This document shows, in pieces, positions 15,935-25,548 of a DNA stretch of 64,000 nucleotides. The stretch comes from Dongia rigui (GTDB lineage Bacteria > Pseudomonadota > Alphaproteobacteria > Dongiales > Dongiaceae). The notes under the pieces were generated by a model. That model was not told the DNA's origin. It worked only from the letters and a program-made list of their open reading frames with translations, and searched no databases. A program made the translations under genes and the position numbers. The stretch covers positions 1,116,001 to 1,180,000 of the forward strand of contig NZ_JAXCLX010000001.1 of assembly GCF_034044635.1 (NCBI RefSeq), written 5' to 3'. Each line of letters starts with the position of its first letter. Within the stretch, counting starts at the first letter, position 1.

Positions 15935-15952
15935 TACCCGTCACTTGGCGCC

Positions 15953-15985
15953 CACCACCCCGCCCTCCCCCGTGACAGGAGAGGG
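15953..15985. repeat. CCCTC-type repeat fragment
   Basis: CCACCCCGCCCTCCCCCGTG followed by ACAGGAGAGGGTAGGG is a short copy of the second repeat family, just after the ars operon. Confidence 0.5.
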
Positions 15986-16017
15986 TAGGGCGCGTGTGAC
16001 GGACGAACCCGCAGGGC

Positions 16018-17424
16018 TTACGCCCTGAAAATCTTGCCGGGGTTCATGCGGTTGTCGGGATCGAGGGTCGTCTTCAGCTGGCGCATGACGGCGACGGCGG
16101 AGCCGTGTTCGGCCTCGAGGAAAGGGATCTTGCCATAGCCGATGCCGTGTTCGCCGGTGCAGGTGCCGCCCATGGCAATGGCGCGATGCGCGAGGCGGTC
16201 GGTCAAAGCCTTGGCACGGGCGGCTTCTTCGGCATCATCCGGGTTCAAGATGATGCAGAGGTGGAAATTGCCGTCACCCACATGGCCGACCAAAGGCGTG
16301 AGCAGGCCGGAGGCCGCCACATCCGCCTTGGTTTCCAGAATGCAATTGGCAAGCCTCGAGATCGGCACGCAGACATCGGTCGGCCAGCCCTTGGCGCCGG
16401 GGCGAAGGGCCAGGCCCGCATAGAAGGCGTCATGGCGGGCCTGCCACATTTTGTTGCGGTCTTCGGCCTTCGAGGTCCAGTTGAAATCGCTCATGCCGAA
16501 CTCGGCGCCGATCTCGTTCACCAGCGCCGATTGCTCGGCAACGCCGGTCTCGGTGCCGTGGAATTCGAAGAACAGGGTCGGGCGCACGGCGAAATTGAGC
16601 TTGGAATATTTGTTGATGGCGTCGATCTGCACTTCGTCGAGGAGCTCGATGCGCGCCACGGGGACGCCGGCCTGGATGGTGCGGATGACGGTGTTCACCG
16701 CCGACCCGATATCGGGGAAATTGGCGACCGCCGCCGCCATCGCTTCCGGGACACCGTAAAGGCGCAGGCGGATCTCGGTGATGATGCCGAGTGTCCCTTC
16801 GGAGCCGACGAAGAGGCGCGTCAGGTCATAGCCCGCCGCCGATTTCCGCGACCGGCCGCCGGTTTGGATGATGCGGCCATCGGCCAGCACCACGGTGAGG
16901 CCCAGCACGTTCTCGCGCATGGTGCCGTAGCGCACCGCATTGGTGCCGGACGCTCGCGTCGCCGTCATGCCGCCGATGGTGGCATCGGCGCCGGGATCGA
17001 TCGGGAAGAAGAGGCCCTGGTCCTTGATATAGGCGTTGAGCGCCTTCCGGGTCACCCCGGCCTGGACCTTGACGTCGAGATCGTCGGCATTGACCTCGAT
17101 CACCTTGTTCATGCGGCCCATGTCGATGCTGATGCCGCCATCGAGTGCCGCCACATGGCCCTCCAATGAGGTGCCGACACCGAAGGGAATGACGGGTGCC
17201 CCGAACTCGGCCGCGACCTTGGCGATGGCAGAAACCTCTTCGGTCGATTCCGGAAACACGACGACATCCGGCGCATGGCTCTCGTGATAGGATTCGTCAT
17301 GCCCGTGCCGGTCGCGGATGCCGGCATTGGTCGAGACCTGATCGGCTTTCAGGATCTTCTGCAACGCCGCGACGAGGCCGGGGACGTTGAGATTGCGTTG
17401 CGGGCGGGGAGCTGCGGCGGTCAT
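16018..17424 (-). CDS. FAD-linked oxidase, D-lactate dehydrogenase/GlcD family
   Basis: A 468-residue FAD enzyme. The PCMH-type FAD-binding domain covers about residues 40-220 (VVFPESTEEVSAIAKVAAEF, PFGVGTSLEGHVAALDGG, DPGADATIGGMTATRASGTN). The C-terminal cap domain (about 225-465) carries VGHVGDGNFHLCIILNPDD, which holds the metal-binding His, and CTGEHGIGYGK. It oxidises a 2-hydroxy acid such as D-lactate, glycolate or D-2-hydroxyglutarate and passes electrons to cytochrome or quinone. Without glcE/glcF neighbours, single-subunit D-lactate dehydrogenase (LDHD type) is the best guess. ATG at 17424. Confidence 0.88.
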   Translation of the reverse strand: MTAAAPRPQRNLNVPGLVAALQKILKADQVSTNAGIRDRHGHDESYHESHAPDVVVFPESTEEVSAIAKVAAEFGAPVIPFGVGTSLEGHVAALDGGISIDMGRMNKVIEVNADDLDVKVQAGVTRKALNAYIKDQGLFFPIDPGADATIGGMTATRASGTNAVRYGTMRENVLGLTVVLADGRIIQTGGRSRKSAAGYDLTRLFVGSEGTLGIITEIRLRLYGVPEAMAAAVANFPDIGSAVNTVIRTIQAGVPVARIELLDEVQIDAINKYSKLNFAVRPTLFFEFHGTETGVAEQSALVNEIGAEFGMSDFNWTSKAEDRNKMWQARHDAFYAGLALRPGAKGWPTDVCVPISRLANCILETKADVAASGLLTPLVGHVGDGNFHLCIILNPDDAEEAARAKALTDRLAHRAIAMGGTCTGEHGIGYGKIPFLEAEHGSAVAVMRQLKTTLDPDNRMNPGKIFRA

Positions 17425-17457
17425 GGGCAGTGTCCTTACGTTAGGTCTGGGCGTGAA

Positions 17458-17564
17458 GGCCCCTCACCCCAACCCCTCTCCCCATTTCATGGGGCGAGGG
17501 GCTTTCCACTCAGCTCGCTCGAACTCCCTCGCCCCGCTTGCGGGGAGAGGGTCGGGGTGAGGGG
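17458..17564. repeat. CCCTC-type repeat, full copy
   Basis: CCCCTCACCCCAACCCCTCT at the left end pairs with GAGAGGGTCGGGGTGAGGGG at the right end. Inner hairpins (CCCCATTTCATGGGG and CCTCGCCCCG.. CGGGG) and the central arms CTCGCTCGAACTC complete a nested fold. It lies between two minus-strand genes. Confidence 0.75.
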
Positions 17565-17659
17565 CGCTTCGTGCCTCAACGTCTTACTCGGAGCCTAGCA
17601 CAAGGCCCCTTGCCGCTGTCCTGGATTCTGTGCGGGAGGCGCCCCCGAAAAGAGCCGGT

Positions 17660-20600
17660 CTACGCCCGCCCAAAACCGCCGCCACCGGGGGTTTCGATCA
17701 GGAAGACGTCGCCTGGCTGCATCTCGGCACCGTCGGTGCCTTTTAAGATTTCGACCTTGCCATCGGCGCGGATGACGCTGTTCTTGCCCAGCGCCCCTTC
17801 CCCGCCGCCCTGCAAGCCGTAAGGCGCCACGCGGCGATGGCCGGAGAGGATGCCGGCGGTCATCTCCTCCAGGAAGCGGACGCGACGCACGACGCCGTCG
17901 CCGCCTTTGTGCCGGCCCTTGCCGCCGCTGCCCTTGCGGATGTGGAAATCCTCCAGCAGCACGGGGAAGCGGAATTCCAGCACTTCGGGATCGGTGAGGC
18001 GCGAATTGGTCATATGCGTCTGCACGGCATCAGTGCCGTCGAAATCCGCACCCGCACCGGAACCGCCGGCGATGGTCTCGTAATATTGATGGCGCTGATT
18101 GCCGAAGGTGAAGTTGTTCATCGTGCCCTGCGCCGCCGCCATCACATTCATGGCGCCATAGAGCGCATCGGTGATGCATTGCGAGGTCTCGACATTGCCG
18201 GCAACCACCGCCGCCGGATAATGTGGTTTGAGCATCGAGCCATCGGGGATGACGATGTCGAGCGGGTCGAGGCATCCCTGGTTCATCGGGATCTCGTCAT
18301 CGATGAGGGTCCGGAAGACATAGAGCACGGCGGCCTTCGCGACGGCGGAAGGCGCGTTGAAATTGGTGCCCAGCTGCGCCGAGGTGCCAGTGAAATCGAC
18401 CTTGGCGCGGCGCGCCTGGTGATCGACCGTGACGGCCACCTTGATGACGGCGCCGTCATCCATTTCATAGGCGAAGCTGCCGTCGGTGAGGCGGTCGAGC
18501 ACGCGGCGGACCTGTTCGGCGGCATTGGCCTTCACATGCCCCATATAGGCATCGACCACGGGCAGCGAGAACTGCGCCACCATGCGGTGGAGTTCCTGCA
18601 CGCCCTTTTCATTGGCGGCTATTTGTGCACCCAGATCGGCGATGTTCTGGTCGGGGTTGCGCGCCGGGTATTTGCCGGAGGCGAGCAGCTTGCGCATCTC
18701 CTTCTCCAGCATGACGCCCTGATCGACCAGTTTCACATTGTCGATGAGGACGCCTTCTTCCTCGACCGTGCGGCTGTAGGGCGGCATGGAGCCGGGCGTG
18801 AGGCCGCCGATATCGGCATGATGGCCGCGGCTTGCCACATAAAAGAGGATGCGGCTCCCCCCATCGTCGAAGACCGGCGTCACCACGGTGATGTCGGGGA
18901 GATGCGTGCCGCCGTTATAGGGCGCGTTCAGCACATAGACATCGCCGGGGCGCATATCGGTGCCGCCATCCTTTGTCGCATGGGTGCCAATGACACTCTC
19001 GACACTCTCGCCCATGGAGCCCAGATGCACCGGCATATGCGGCGCGTTGGCGATGAGATGGCCCTTTGAATCAAAGAGCGCGCAGGAGAAATCGAGCCGC
19101 TCCTTGATGTTGACCGAATGGCTGGTCTTCTCAAGCGTCGAGCCCATCTGCTCGGCAATCGACATGAAGAGGTTGTTGAAGATCTCCAGCATCACCGGGT
19201 CGACTTCGGTACCGACCGCATGCTGGCGCCGGGCGGCGACATAGCGCTCCATCACCAGATGGCCGCGCTCGTTCAAGACGCCGCGCCAGCCGGGTTCGAC
19301 GACGTTGGTCGAAATCGGCTCGAGGATGATGGCGGGGCCATCGATCTGCTGGCCGGGGCGCAAGGCCGCGCGGTCAAAGACGGGGGCGGTCAGGGCTTCG
19401 CCATGCGCCCAGAAGGGCACGGTGGCGAGCGGCTTTGCATCGCCCGCCATGGGTGTCAGCAAGGGATCGACCACCTGCTCGGTCTTGCCGATCGCCTCGA
19501 CCGAGATCGAATCGACGATGAGGGACTTTGAGGGCACGATGAAGCCGTAGCGCTGGCGATGCCCGTCCTCGAAGCCCGCCTGGATCTCGGCGGCGGTGCC
19601 GAAATCGGTGATGAGCGGGGCGTCCGTGCCGGCATATTTGACATGCACCTGGCGCCGCAGATCGATCTCGGCAGGCGCGATGCCTTGCGCGGCGATTTCG
19701 GTCCGGACCGCTTGCGCCATTGTTTCGAGTTCGGTCGCAAGACCGGTCACGAGATGCTGGTCGAGTGCTGCTTCGACCGTCTTGTGGCGGATGGCACGGA
19801 TGTCGGCAAGGCCCATGCCATAGGCCGAGAGCACGCCGGCCAGCGGGTGCAGGAAGATCTTGGTCATGCCCAGCGCATCGGCCACACGGCAGGCATGCTG
19901 GCCACCGGCGCCGCCGAAGCAAGCGAGGGCATACTTGCTGACGTCATAGCCGCGCTGGATCGAGATTTCCTTGATGGCGTTGGCCATGTTGGCGACGGCG
20001 ATGTCGAGGAAGCCTTCGGCGATGTCTTCGGGCTTCGGCGCCTTGCCGGTCGCCTTGGCGATGTCGGCGGCGAGCGCCTTGAACTTCGCCACCACCACGT
20101 CGCGATCGAGGGGCGCATCGCCATTCGGGCCGAATACTTTGGGGAAATGATCGGGATGAAGCCGGCCCATCATGACATTGCAGTCGGTGACAGCGAGCGG
20201 CCCGCCGCGGCGGTAGGAGGCCGGCCCCGGATTGGCACCGGCGGAATCCGGGCCGACGCGATAGCGGCTGCCGTCGAAATGCAGGATCGAGCCGCCGCCA
20301 GCCGCCACGGTGTGGATCAGCATCATGGGGGCGCGCATCCGCACGCCCGCCACCTGCGCTTCGTAAGTGCGCTCGAACGCACCGTTGAAATGGGAGACGT
20401 CGGTCGAGGTGCCGCCCATGTCGAAGCCGATGATCTCGCCAAAACCCGCTTGCCGCGCCGTCTCCACCGCACCGACGATACCGCCGGCGGGGCCAGAGAG
20501 GATGCTGTCCTTGCCCTGGAACTTGGCGGCGTCGGTCAAGCCGCCATTCGACTGCATGAACATGAGGCGCGTCGTCTTGTTGCCGATCTCGCCTGCCACC

Positions 20601-21271
20601 TGATCGACATAGCGGCGCAGGATCGGCGAGAGATAGGCATCGACCACCGTGGTGTCGCCGCGGCTCACCAATTTCATCAGCGGCGAGACTTCGTGGCTGA
20701 CCGAAATTTGGGTGAAGCCGGTTTCCTCGGCCAGCTTTTTTAGGGCCTGTTCATGGGCGTGGTAGCGGAAGCCGTGCATCAAGAGGATGGCGATGGCGCG
20801 GTAGCCCTTGGCGTAGGCCGCCTTGAAATCGGCACGCGCCTTGTGGAGGTCGAGGGGCGTCAGGACCCGGCCAGCCGTATCGACGCGCTCCTCGATCTCG
20901 ATCACGTCGCGGTGGAGGAGTTCGGGGAGATCGATGCGGCGGGCGAAGATCTTGGGGCGGTTTTGATAGGCGATGCGCAGGGCATCCTTGAAGCCCCGGG
21001 TTACCGCCAGCACCACCGCCTCGCCCTTGCGCTCGAGGAGCGCGTTGGTGGCGACGGTGGTGCCCATCTTGATGGCGGCGACATCGGCGGGGAGTGCTGC
21101 GTCGGGTGCCAGACCCAGAATGGCGCGGATGCCAGCCATTGCTGCGTCCTTGTAGCGTTCCGGATTTTCCGAGAGCAGCTTATGCGTGATGAGCCGCCCA
21201 TCCGGCGCCTTTGCCACGATGTCGGTGAATGTGCCGCCGCGATCGATCCAGAACTGCCAGGAGTTAGCCAC
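17660..21271 (-). CDS. 5-oxoprolinase / hydantoinase A+B fusion
   Basis: A 1203-residue ATP-dependent cyclic-amide hydrolase in which the HyuA-like part (about residues 1-700; [29 protein letters not shown]) is fused to the HyuB-like part (about 720-1200; [37 protein letters not shown]). The length equals that of classic 5-oxoprolinases, which turn 5-oxoproline into glutamate. The start is a GTG at 21271; the frame runs 35 codons further, but those codons cover a REP element, so they are not expected to be translated. The gene lies upstream (in transcription) of the 2-hydroxyacid dehydrogenase and beside a creatinase-like gene. Related N-substituted hydantoins cannot be excluded as substrate. 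Confidence 0.88.
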   Translation of the reverse strand: MANSWQFWIDRGGTFTDIVAKAPDGRLITHKLLSENPERYKDAAMAGIRAILGLAPDAALPADVAAIKMGTTVATNALLERKGEAVVLAVTRGFKDALRIAYQNRPKIFARRIDLPELLHRDVIEIEERVDTAGRVLTPLDLHKARADFKAAYAKGYRAIAILLMHGFRYHAHEQALKKLAEETGFTQISVSHEVSPLMKLVSRGDTTVVDAYLSPILRRYVDQVAGEIGNKTTRLMFMQSNGGLTDAAKFQGKDSILSGPAGGIVGAVETARQAGFGEIIGFDMGGTSTDVSHFNGAFERTYEAQVAGVRMRAPMMLIHTVAAGGGSILHFDGSRYRVGPDSAGANPGPASYRRGGPLAVTDCNVMMGRLHPDHFPKVFGPNGDAPLDRDVVVAKFKALAADIAKATGKAPKPEDIAEGFLDIAVANMANAIKEISIQRGYDVSKYALACFGGAGGQHACRVADALGMTKIFLHPLAGVLSAYGMGLADIRAIRHKTVEAALDQHLVTGLATELETMAQAVRTEIAAQGIAPAEIDLRRQVHVKYAGTDAPLITDFGTAAEIQAGFEDGHRQRYGFIVPSKSLIVDSISVEAIGKTEQVVDPLLTPMAGDAKPLATVPFWAHGEALTAPVFDRAALRPGQQIDGPAIILEPISTNVVEPGWRGVLNERGHLVMERYVAARRQHAVGTEVDPVMLEIFNNLFMSIAEQMGSTLEKTSHSVNIKERLDFSCALFDSKGHLIANAPHMPVHLGSMGESVESVIGTHATKDGGTDMRPGDVYVLNAPYNGGTHLPDITVVTPVFDDGGSRILFYVASRGHHADIGGLTPGSMPPYSRTVEEEGVLIDNVKLVDQGVMLEKEMRKLLASGKYPARNPDQNIADLGAQIAANEKGVQELHRMVAQFSLPVVDAYMGHVKANAAEQVRRVLDRLTDGSFAYEMDDGAVIKVAVTVDHQARRAKVDFTGTSAQLGTNFNAPSAVAKAAVLYVFRTLIDDEIPMNQGCLDPLDIVIPDGSMLKPHYPAAVVAGNVETSQCITDALYGAMNVMAAAQGTMNNFTFGNQRHQYYETIAGGSGAGADFDGTDAVQTHMTNSRLTDPEVLEFRFPVLLEDFHIRKGSGGKGRHKGGDGVVRRVRFLEEMTAGILSGHRRVAPYGLQGGGEGALGKNSVIRADGKVEILKGTDGAEMQPGDVFLIETPGGGGFGRA

Positions 21272-21295
21272 TTCGATATCCGCCCATTTTGTCTC

Positions 21296-21372
21296 GTCAT
21301 GCCCGGGCTTGACCCGCGCATCCAGTCTATCCGAGGCACCAGTGGATCCCCGGGTCTTCGCCCGGGGATGAC
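21296..21372. repeat. REP-like repeat
   Basis: Left hairpin GTCATGCCCGGGCTTGACCC, central arm pieces ATCCA..TGGAT, and right hairpin GGATCCCCGGGTCTTCGCCC then GGGGATGAC. It lies 25 bp upstream of the oxoprolinase start and 12 bp from the end of the M24 gene. Confidence 0.75.
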
Positions 21373-21383
21373 GCATTCTAAAA

Positions 21384-22535
21384 CTAGCGCGTCACCAGTT
21401 CCGTGCCGCGCTTGGATAGTACGCGGCAGCCGGTCTCGGTCACAACGACCGTTTGCCCGGATGTCATGGCGAGGCCGCGCTCAGAGTCGAAGATGATGAG
21501 GTGGATGAAGAACACCTGGTTGGGTGCCGCCAGCTCCGCATTGCCGTGATAGAACATCGGATAATCCATCCAATTGGGCGCGAAGGTCGTGCCGAGGGAA
21601 TAGCCGGTGGCGTTCATCCGGTAGGCTTGATAACCGGCGGCATCGAGCACGCGCGAATGGGCGTCGAACACCTCGCCGATCGGGCGGCCGGGGATGAGGG
21701 CTGCCTTGCACGCCTCCAGCGCATCGACGGCGACCTTGTGCATCTCGACCTGGCGCGGCGGCACCTTGCCGATGGGAATGGTGCGCATCAGGGCCGAATG
21801 GTAGTGGCGGAAGACACCGGCGAATTCGAGGGTGAGCTGGTCGTCCTTTTCCAGCACGCGGCGGCCGGAATGATATCGGCACAGCAGCGCTTCCGGACCC
21901 GAGCCGATGATGAATTCATTGGCCGGATCGTCGCCATCGTTGCGGATGATGATGCTCTGCATGGCGGCGAGGATTTCGGCACCATGCACGCCGGGGGCTG
22001 CCAGGCGATGCGCCTCATCAAGTGCCAGATCGGCAAGGTGCGCCGCCTTCTCGACATAGGCAAGTTCGCTGGCCGACTTCACCAGACGCTGCTTGGAGAC
22101 GATGTCGCTGGCATCGACGAGCGTCGCAAAACCCTCGAACGCCGCCGCCATCCGCATGCCGTTCTTGGCGGTCAAGCCATAGGCATCCCATTCGATGCCG
22201 AGCTTCTTCCCCGAAAGTCCCCAGGATTTCAGCATATCGCGGAGTTCAGCGGACGGATTGGCGTCCGGCCCGTCGACCCAGACGCGGATATCGGCGATGT
22301 CCGAGGTGAGCTGCGCCTGCCGGAGATCGGGCGCGCGGGTGAGGAGGAACTGCCGGCCATCGGCGCCGAGGTAATAGCATTGGAAGAAGACATAGCCGAA
22401 GGTGTCGTAGCCGGAGAGGTAATACATGCTCTCCTGCCGGAACATCAGCAGTCCGGAGAGGCCGCGCGCCTCAAGGGCGGCGATGGTGGCCTTACGGCGG
22501 GCGGCGAATTCCTCGCGGGTGAAGTGCAGCGACAT
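21384..22535 (-). CDS. Creatinase-like M24-family protein without metal ligands
   Basis: A 383-residue protein with an N-terminal creatinase domain (about 10-140) and a pita-bread M24 domain (about 150-380). In metal-dependent members the segment VxxDxGxxxxGYxxDxTRT gives two Asp ligands. Here the segment is [19 protein letters not shown], so both positions are changed, much as in creatinase itself. It is therefore more likely a hydrolase of the creatinase/ectoine-hydrolase (DoeA-like) kind than a metallo-aminopeptidase. The start at 22535 ([14 protein letters not shown]) has the usual N-terminus. It lies next to the oxoprolinase gene, and an IclR regulator is divergent. Confidence 0.8.
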   Translation of the reverse strand: MSLHFTREEFAARRKATIAALEARGLSGLLMFRQESMYYLSGYDTFGYVFFQCYYLGADGRQFLLTRAPDLRQAQLTSDIADIRVWVDGPDANPSAELRDMLKSWGLSGKKLGIEWDAYGLTAKNGMRMAAAFEGFATLVDASDIVSKQRLVKSASELAYVEKAAHLADLALDEAHRLAAPGVHGAEILAAMQSIIIRNDGDDPANEFIIGSGPEALLCRYHSGRRVLEKDDQLTLEFAGVFRHYHSALMRTIPIGKVPPRQVEMHKVAVDALEACKAALIPGRPIGEVFDAHSRVLDAAGYQAYRMNATGYSLGTTFAPNWMDYPMFYHGNAELAAPNQVFFIHLIIFDSERGLAMTSGQTVVVTETGCRVLSKRGTELVTR

Positions 22536-22642
22536 GATGTGAAACTCCGGCTTTGCTGGCGATGTGGCCAAAGAAGACCATGGGCCCGCCCCCGGCACAA
22601 ATCTAGAAGTGACTTCTGTTCTACATTGTAGAATATGACATC

Positions 22643-23401
22643 ATGAGACAGGTCCGAATCCAATCCCTGGCCCGCGCCGATCAGATCCTGGAGACGCTTG
22701 CCCGGGAACCGGCGGAAGGGTGCCGCCTGCAGGACGTCGTGGCGCGCACGGGCCTGAAGCCCGTGACGGCGCTGACCTTGCTGCAGAGCCTGGTCGCATT
22801 GAAGCTCGCGGAACAAGTGGGCAAGCGCGGCCGCTACCGGCTGGGGCCGCGCCTGCTGCAACTGGGGCGGAAGGTCGAGGCGCGGCTCGACATCATTGCG
22901 CTTGCCCGCCCCGCGCTGGTGCGCCTCTGCCAGCAATCGGGGGAGATGGTCAATCTGCTGGTCCCAGCCGCCACCACCATGGTCGTGGTCGAGAGCCTGG
23001 AAGGCGAGGTGTTCCTAAAGGCCACGCCCTTGAAAGGCCGCGACCTGCCCATGCACGGCACGGCATCGGGGAAGTGCTTCCTCGCTTTCTCAGGGGACGC
23101 GGTACAGCGCCAAGTGCTCAGTGCACTCACCTTCACCAAGACGACGCAGAAGACGATCGGCGATGCCAAGCGCCTGGAGAAAGAATTCGCGAAGATCCGG
23201 AAGGCCGGCTATGCGACGGAGGAGGATGAATACACCGCCGACACCGTGGCGCTCGCCGTGCCGATCCTCGACCAGGGCGGAAAGATCCGCGCGACGCTGA
23301 GCCTGCACGGACCGGGCGCGCGGTTCGGCGCCGCGCGGCGGCCAAGGTTGCTTTCGATGTTGCAGAAGGAAGCGCAGCGAATCGGCAAGCTGCTGCTCTA
23401 G
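22643..23401 (+). CDS. IclR-family transcriptional regulator
   Basis: A 252-residue regulator with an N-terminal winged helix (about residues 5-70; LARADQILETLAREPAEG, LQDVVARTGLKPVTALTLLQ) and a C-terminal IclR effector domain (about 80-250; LPMHGTASGKCFLAFSGD, GYATEEDEYTADTVALAVPI). It is divergent from the creatinase-like gene, with 107 bp between the starts, so it probably controls the minus-strand block M24-oxoprolinase. That control is inferred from position. The stop overlaps the convergent dehydrogenase gene by four bases. No palindromic operator was obvious in the gap. Confidence 0.9.
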   Translation: MRQVRIQSLARADQILETLAREPAEGCRLQDVVARTGLKPVTALTLLQSLVALKLAEQVGKRGRYRLGPRLLQLGRKVEARLDIIALARPALVRLCQQSGEMVNLLVPAATTMVVVESLEGEVFLKATPLKGRDLPMHGTASGKCFLAFSGDAVQRQVLSALTFTKTTQKTIGDAKRLEKEFAKIRKAGYATEEDEYTADTVALAVPILDQGGKIRATLSLHGPGARFGAARRPRLLSMLQKEAQRIGKLLL

Positions 23402-24453
23402 GCGGCGCCGGGCGGTATCAGCACGAAATTGCCGACATGCCTTTTCTCGAGAAAGGCGCGCTGCGCCTCGGCGATCTCCTGCAGCGGGAAAGTGCCTGCG
23501 ACCAACGGCCTGATTTCGTTGCGTTCGATATAGCCGATCAAATTCGGAAAGACGGGCGCGTCCCAGGCGGTGCAGCCGATCAAGGTAAGATCCTGCAAAT
23601 ATAGATCCCGCATATCGAGCGCCACCACCGGGCCGGCGATGGCGCCGGAAGTGACATAGCAGCCACCGCGTGCAAGGGCCGTCAGCACGCCGCCGAAACC
23701 TGGCCCAGCCACATTGTCGACAGCGACGGCAAAGGTGCCGGCAAGATCCGCGGGGATACCCAATGCGCGATCGATGATGTGATCGGCGCCGAGGTGAAGA
23801 AGTGCCGCGGCTTTATCCGCCGTCGTCACGGCCGCCACCCAGGCGCCCCGCCGCTTGGCAAGCTGCACGGCCGCCGAGCCGACACCGCCGGAAGCGCCGG
23901 TCACCAGCACTCTCTCGCCCGCGCTGACACCGGCGCGGTGCAGCATGTTCTCCGCCGTGCCGTAGGCACAGGGAATGGTCGCCAGTTCCGCATCGCTCCA
24001 TTGGCTGGCGATGGGAAAGAGCTCGGCTTGCGGCACGACGGCATAGTCGGCAAAGGCACCATCGAAATCCGATCCCAGCCACTTCATGTCCAGGCTGGAG
24101 AAGCCCTGGGGGCGCATGCAGGGGCGCACCAGCACGCGCTGCCCGAGCAGCGATGCATCGCCACCGGGACCGATGGCAGCGACCCTGCCGCAGCAATCCG
24201 TCCCTTGGATGAAGGGAAATGGGCTGGCCCCATTCCAGCCGCCATCCGCGGCCGGCATGGCGCCGGCGGCTTCGGCCGTCCCAGCCGTCACGCGCGACGA
24301 GTACCAGCCGAGGCGGGTGTTGATGTCGGTGTTGTTGATACCGGCCGCAAGGACCTTGACCAAAGCCTCGCCCGCCATCGGCACAGGGATGGGCACGTCG
24401 CGAAAATCGAGCCGGTCGTAACCACCGGGGCCGGTGGTCACGACCGCCTTCAT
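23398..24453 (-). CDS. MDR-family alcohol dehydrogenase/quinone reductase-like
   Basis: A 351-residue medium-chain dehydrogenase. The GroES-like N-terminal domain (MKAVVTTGPGGYDRLDFRDV, then GTDCCGRVAAIGPGG) is followed by a Rossmann domain with the dinucleotide motif VTGASGGVGSAAVQLAKRRG. The start is the ATG at 24453; an upstream in-frame codon at 24489 adds residues that do not fit the family. The oxidised substrate is unknown. It lies 46 bp after the hydroxyisobutyrate dehydrogenase-like gene on the same strand, and the two probably form part of one catabolic unit with the genes up to 28402. Confidence 0.85.
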   Translation of the reverse strand: MKAVVTTGPGGYDRLDFRDVPIPVPMAGEALVKVLAAGINNTDINTRLGWYSSRVTAGTAEAAGAMPAADGGWNGASPFPFIQGTDCCGRVAAIGPGGDASLLGQRVLVRPCMRPQGFSSLDMKWLGSDFDGAFADYAVVPQAELFPIASQWSDAELATIPCAYGTAENMLHRAGVSAGERVLVTGASGGVGSAAVQLAKRRGAWVAAVTTADKAAALLHLGADHIIDRALGIPADLAGTFAVAVDNVAGPGFGGVLTALARGGCYVTSGAIAGPVVALDMRDLYLQDLTLIGCTAWDAPVFPNLIGYIERNEIRPLVAGTFPLQEIAEAQRAFLEKRHVGNFVLIPPGAA

Positions 24454-24499
24454 ATGCGGGTGCCCCGCTGAGAGTGCGAACCGATCCAACGCCGCTGGC

Positions 24500-25408
24500 T
24501 TAGAGCAGCTTTGCCGGGAAACCCGGCGCCCTGAGATCGGTCTTCAGCGCGTCTTCCAGCAGCTTCACGATCATCGGCGATTCCGCCTTGCCGCCATAGA
24601 CGGCCTTGGCTTCGACATAGGTCTGGTTGGTGATCGAGGCAAGCTCCAGCGGCACGCCGAATTCCCGGCCGAAATTGAGGGCGAAACTGAGATCCTTCAA
24701 GGCGAGGTCCATCGAGAAGCCGATATCGTAGGAGCCGTTGAGGATGAGCTGGCCCTCGGTTTCGTGGACGAAGGAATTGCCGGAGGACGCGGCAATCGCC
24801 TCATAGGCCTGGGTGAGGTCGAGGCCACCGCGCTTGGCCAGCATGAGTGCCTCGCCCACGGCTTTCAAATGGATGAAGGCCAGCATGTTGGTGATGACCT
24901 TGATCACCGCCGCGGAACCCAGCGGTCCCATGTGGAAGATCTTGCGGCCCATCTTGGCCAAGGCAGGCTGATGAATGTCAAAGAGGTCCTTGTCGCCCCC
25001 GGCCAGCACAGTGACATCGCCAGTGGCCGCCAGATGGATACCGCCGGTAATGGGCGATTCCAGGGTGCGGACGCCGTGCTGCTTCGCCATCTCGGCAAAG
25101 CGCAGAATCTCGTCACGGCCCAGCGTGCCCATCTCGATCCAATGCCCGCCTTCGTCGAGACCGGCAAGGATGCCGTCCTTGTCGGCCAGCACTTCCTGGG
25201 TGGCACCGGGGCTGGGCAGACAGGTGATGACGGTATCGACCTGCTCGGCCAGTTGCGCTGGCGAATCCGCCCATTTGGCACCCTGCGCCAGCAGGGGCTT
25301 GGCCGATTCCGGACGCAAATCATGGACGACGAGCGGGAAGCCGCCGCGCTGCAGGCTGGTCGCCAGATGCAGTCCGATATGTCCGAGACCGATGAAGCCG
25401 TAACGCAT
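24500..25408 (-). CDS. 3-hydroxyisobutyrate dehydrogenase-family oxidoreductase
   Basis: A 302-residue beta-hydroxyacid dehydrogenase. The N-terminal Rossmann motif is YGFIGLGHIGLHLATSL. The substrate loop reads ESPITGGIHLAATGDVTVLA (DAPVSGG in the reference family). The catalytic Lys is in GSAAVIKVITNM. The all-helical C-terminal half is present. These enzymes oxidise small beta-hydroxy acids, such as 3-hydroxyisobutyrate, tartronate or a sugar-acid product, with NAD(P)+. The next upstream gene is an enolase-superfamily enzyme. ATG at 25408. Confidence 0.85.
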   Translation of the reverse strand: MRYGFIGLGHIGLHLATSLQRGGFPLVVHDLRPESAKPLLAQGAKWADSPAQLAEQVDTVITCLPSPGATQEVLADKDGILAGLDEGGHWIEMGTLGRDEILRFAEMAKQHGVRTLESPITGGIHLAATGDVTVLAGGDKDLFDIHQPALAKMGRKIFHMGPLGSAAVIKVITNMLAFIHLKAVGEALMLAKRGGLDLTQAYEAIAASSGNSFVHETEGQLILNGSYDIGFSMDLALKDLSFALNFGREFGVPLELASITNQTYVEAKAVYGGKAESPMIVKLLEDALKTDLRAPGFPAKLL

Positions 25409-25440
25409 GTAGCCTTCTCCCTTATTCTTCGTCTTCTTGC

Positions 25441-25534
25441 CTCGTTGAAGCCGCGGCTTGGCCGGGGCTTCAACGAGTTACTTTCTTCATTTGGACAAAA
25501 CTCGTGGATGGTCGGCCTTCGCCGACCATGACGG
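25441..25534. repeat. REP-like repeat, full nested form
   Basis: A left hairpin (CCGCGGCTTGGCCGGGG) and a right hairpin (GGTCGGCCTTCGCCGACC) lie around the arms CAACGAGTT and AACTCGTGGATG. The right end is GTGGATGG..CCATGACGGGG. It lies between the two genes of the dehydrogenase and enolase-superfamily pair. Confidence 0.75.
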
Positions 25535-25548
25535 GGACAAATAGATCT

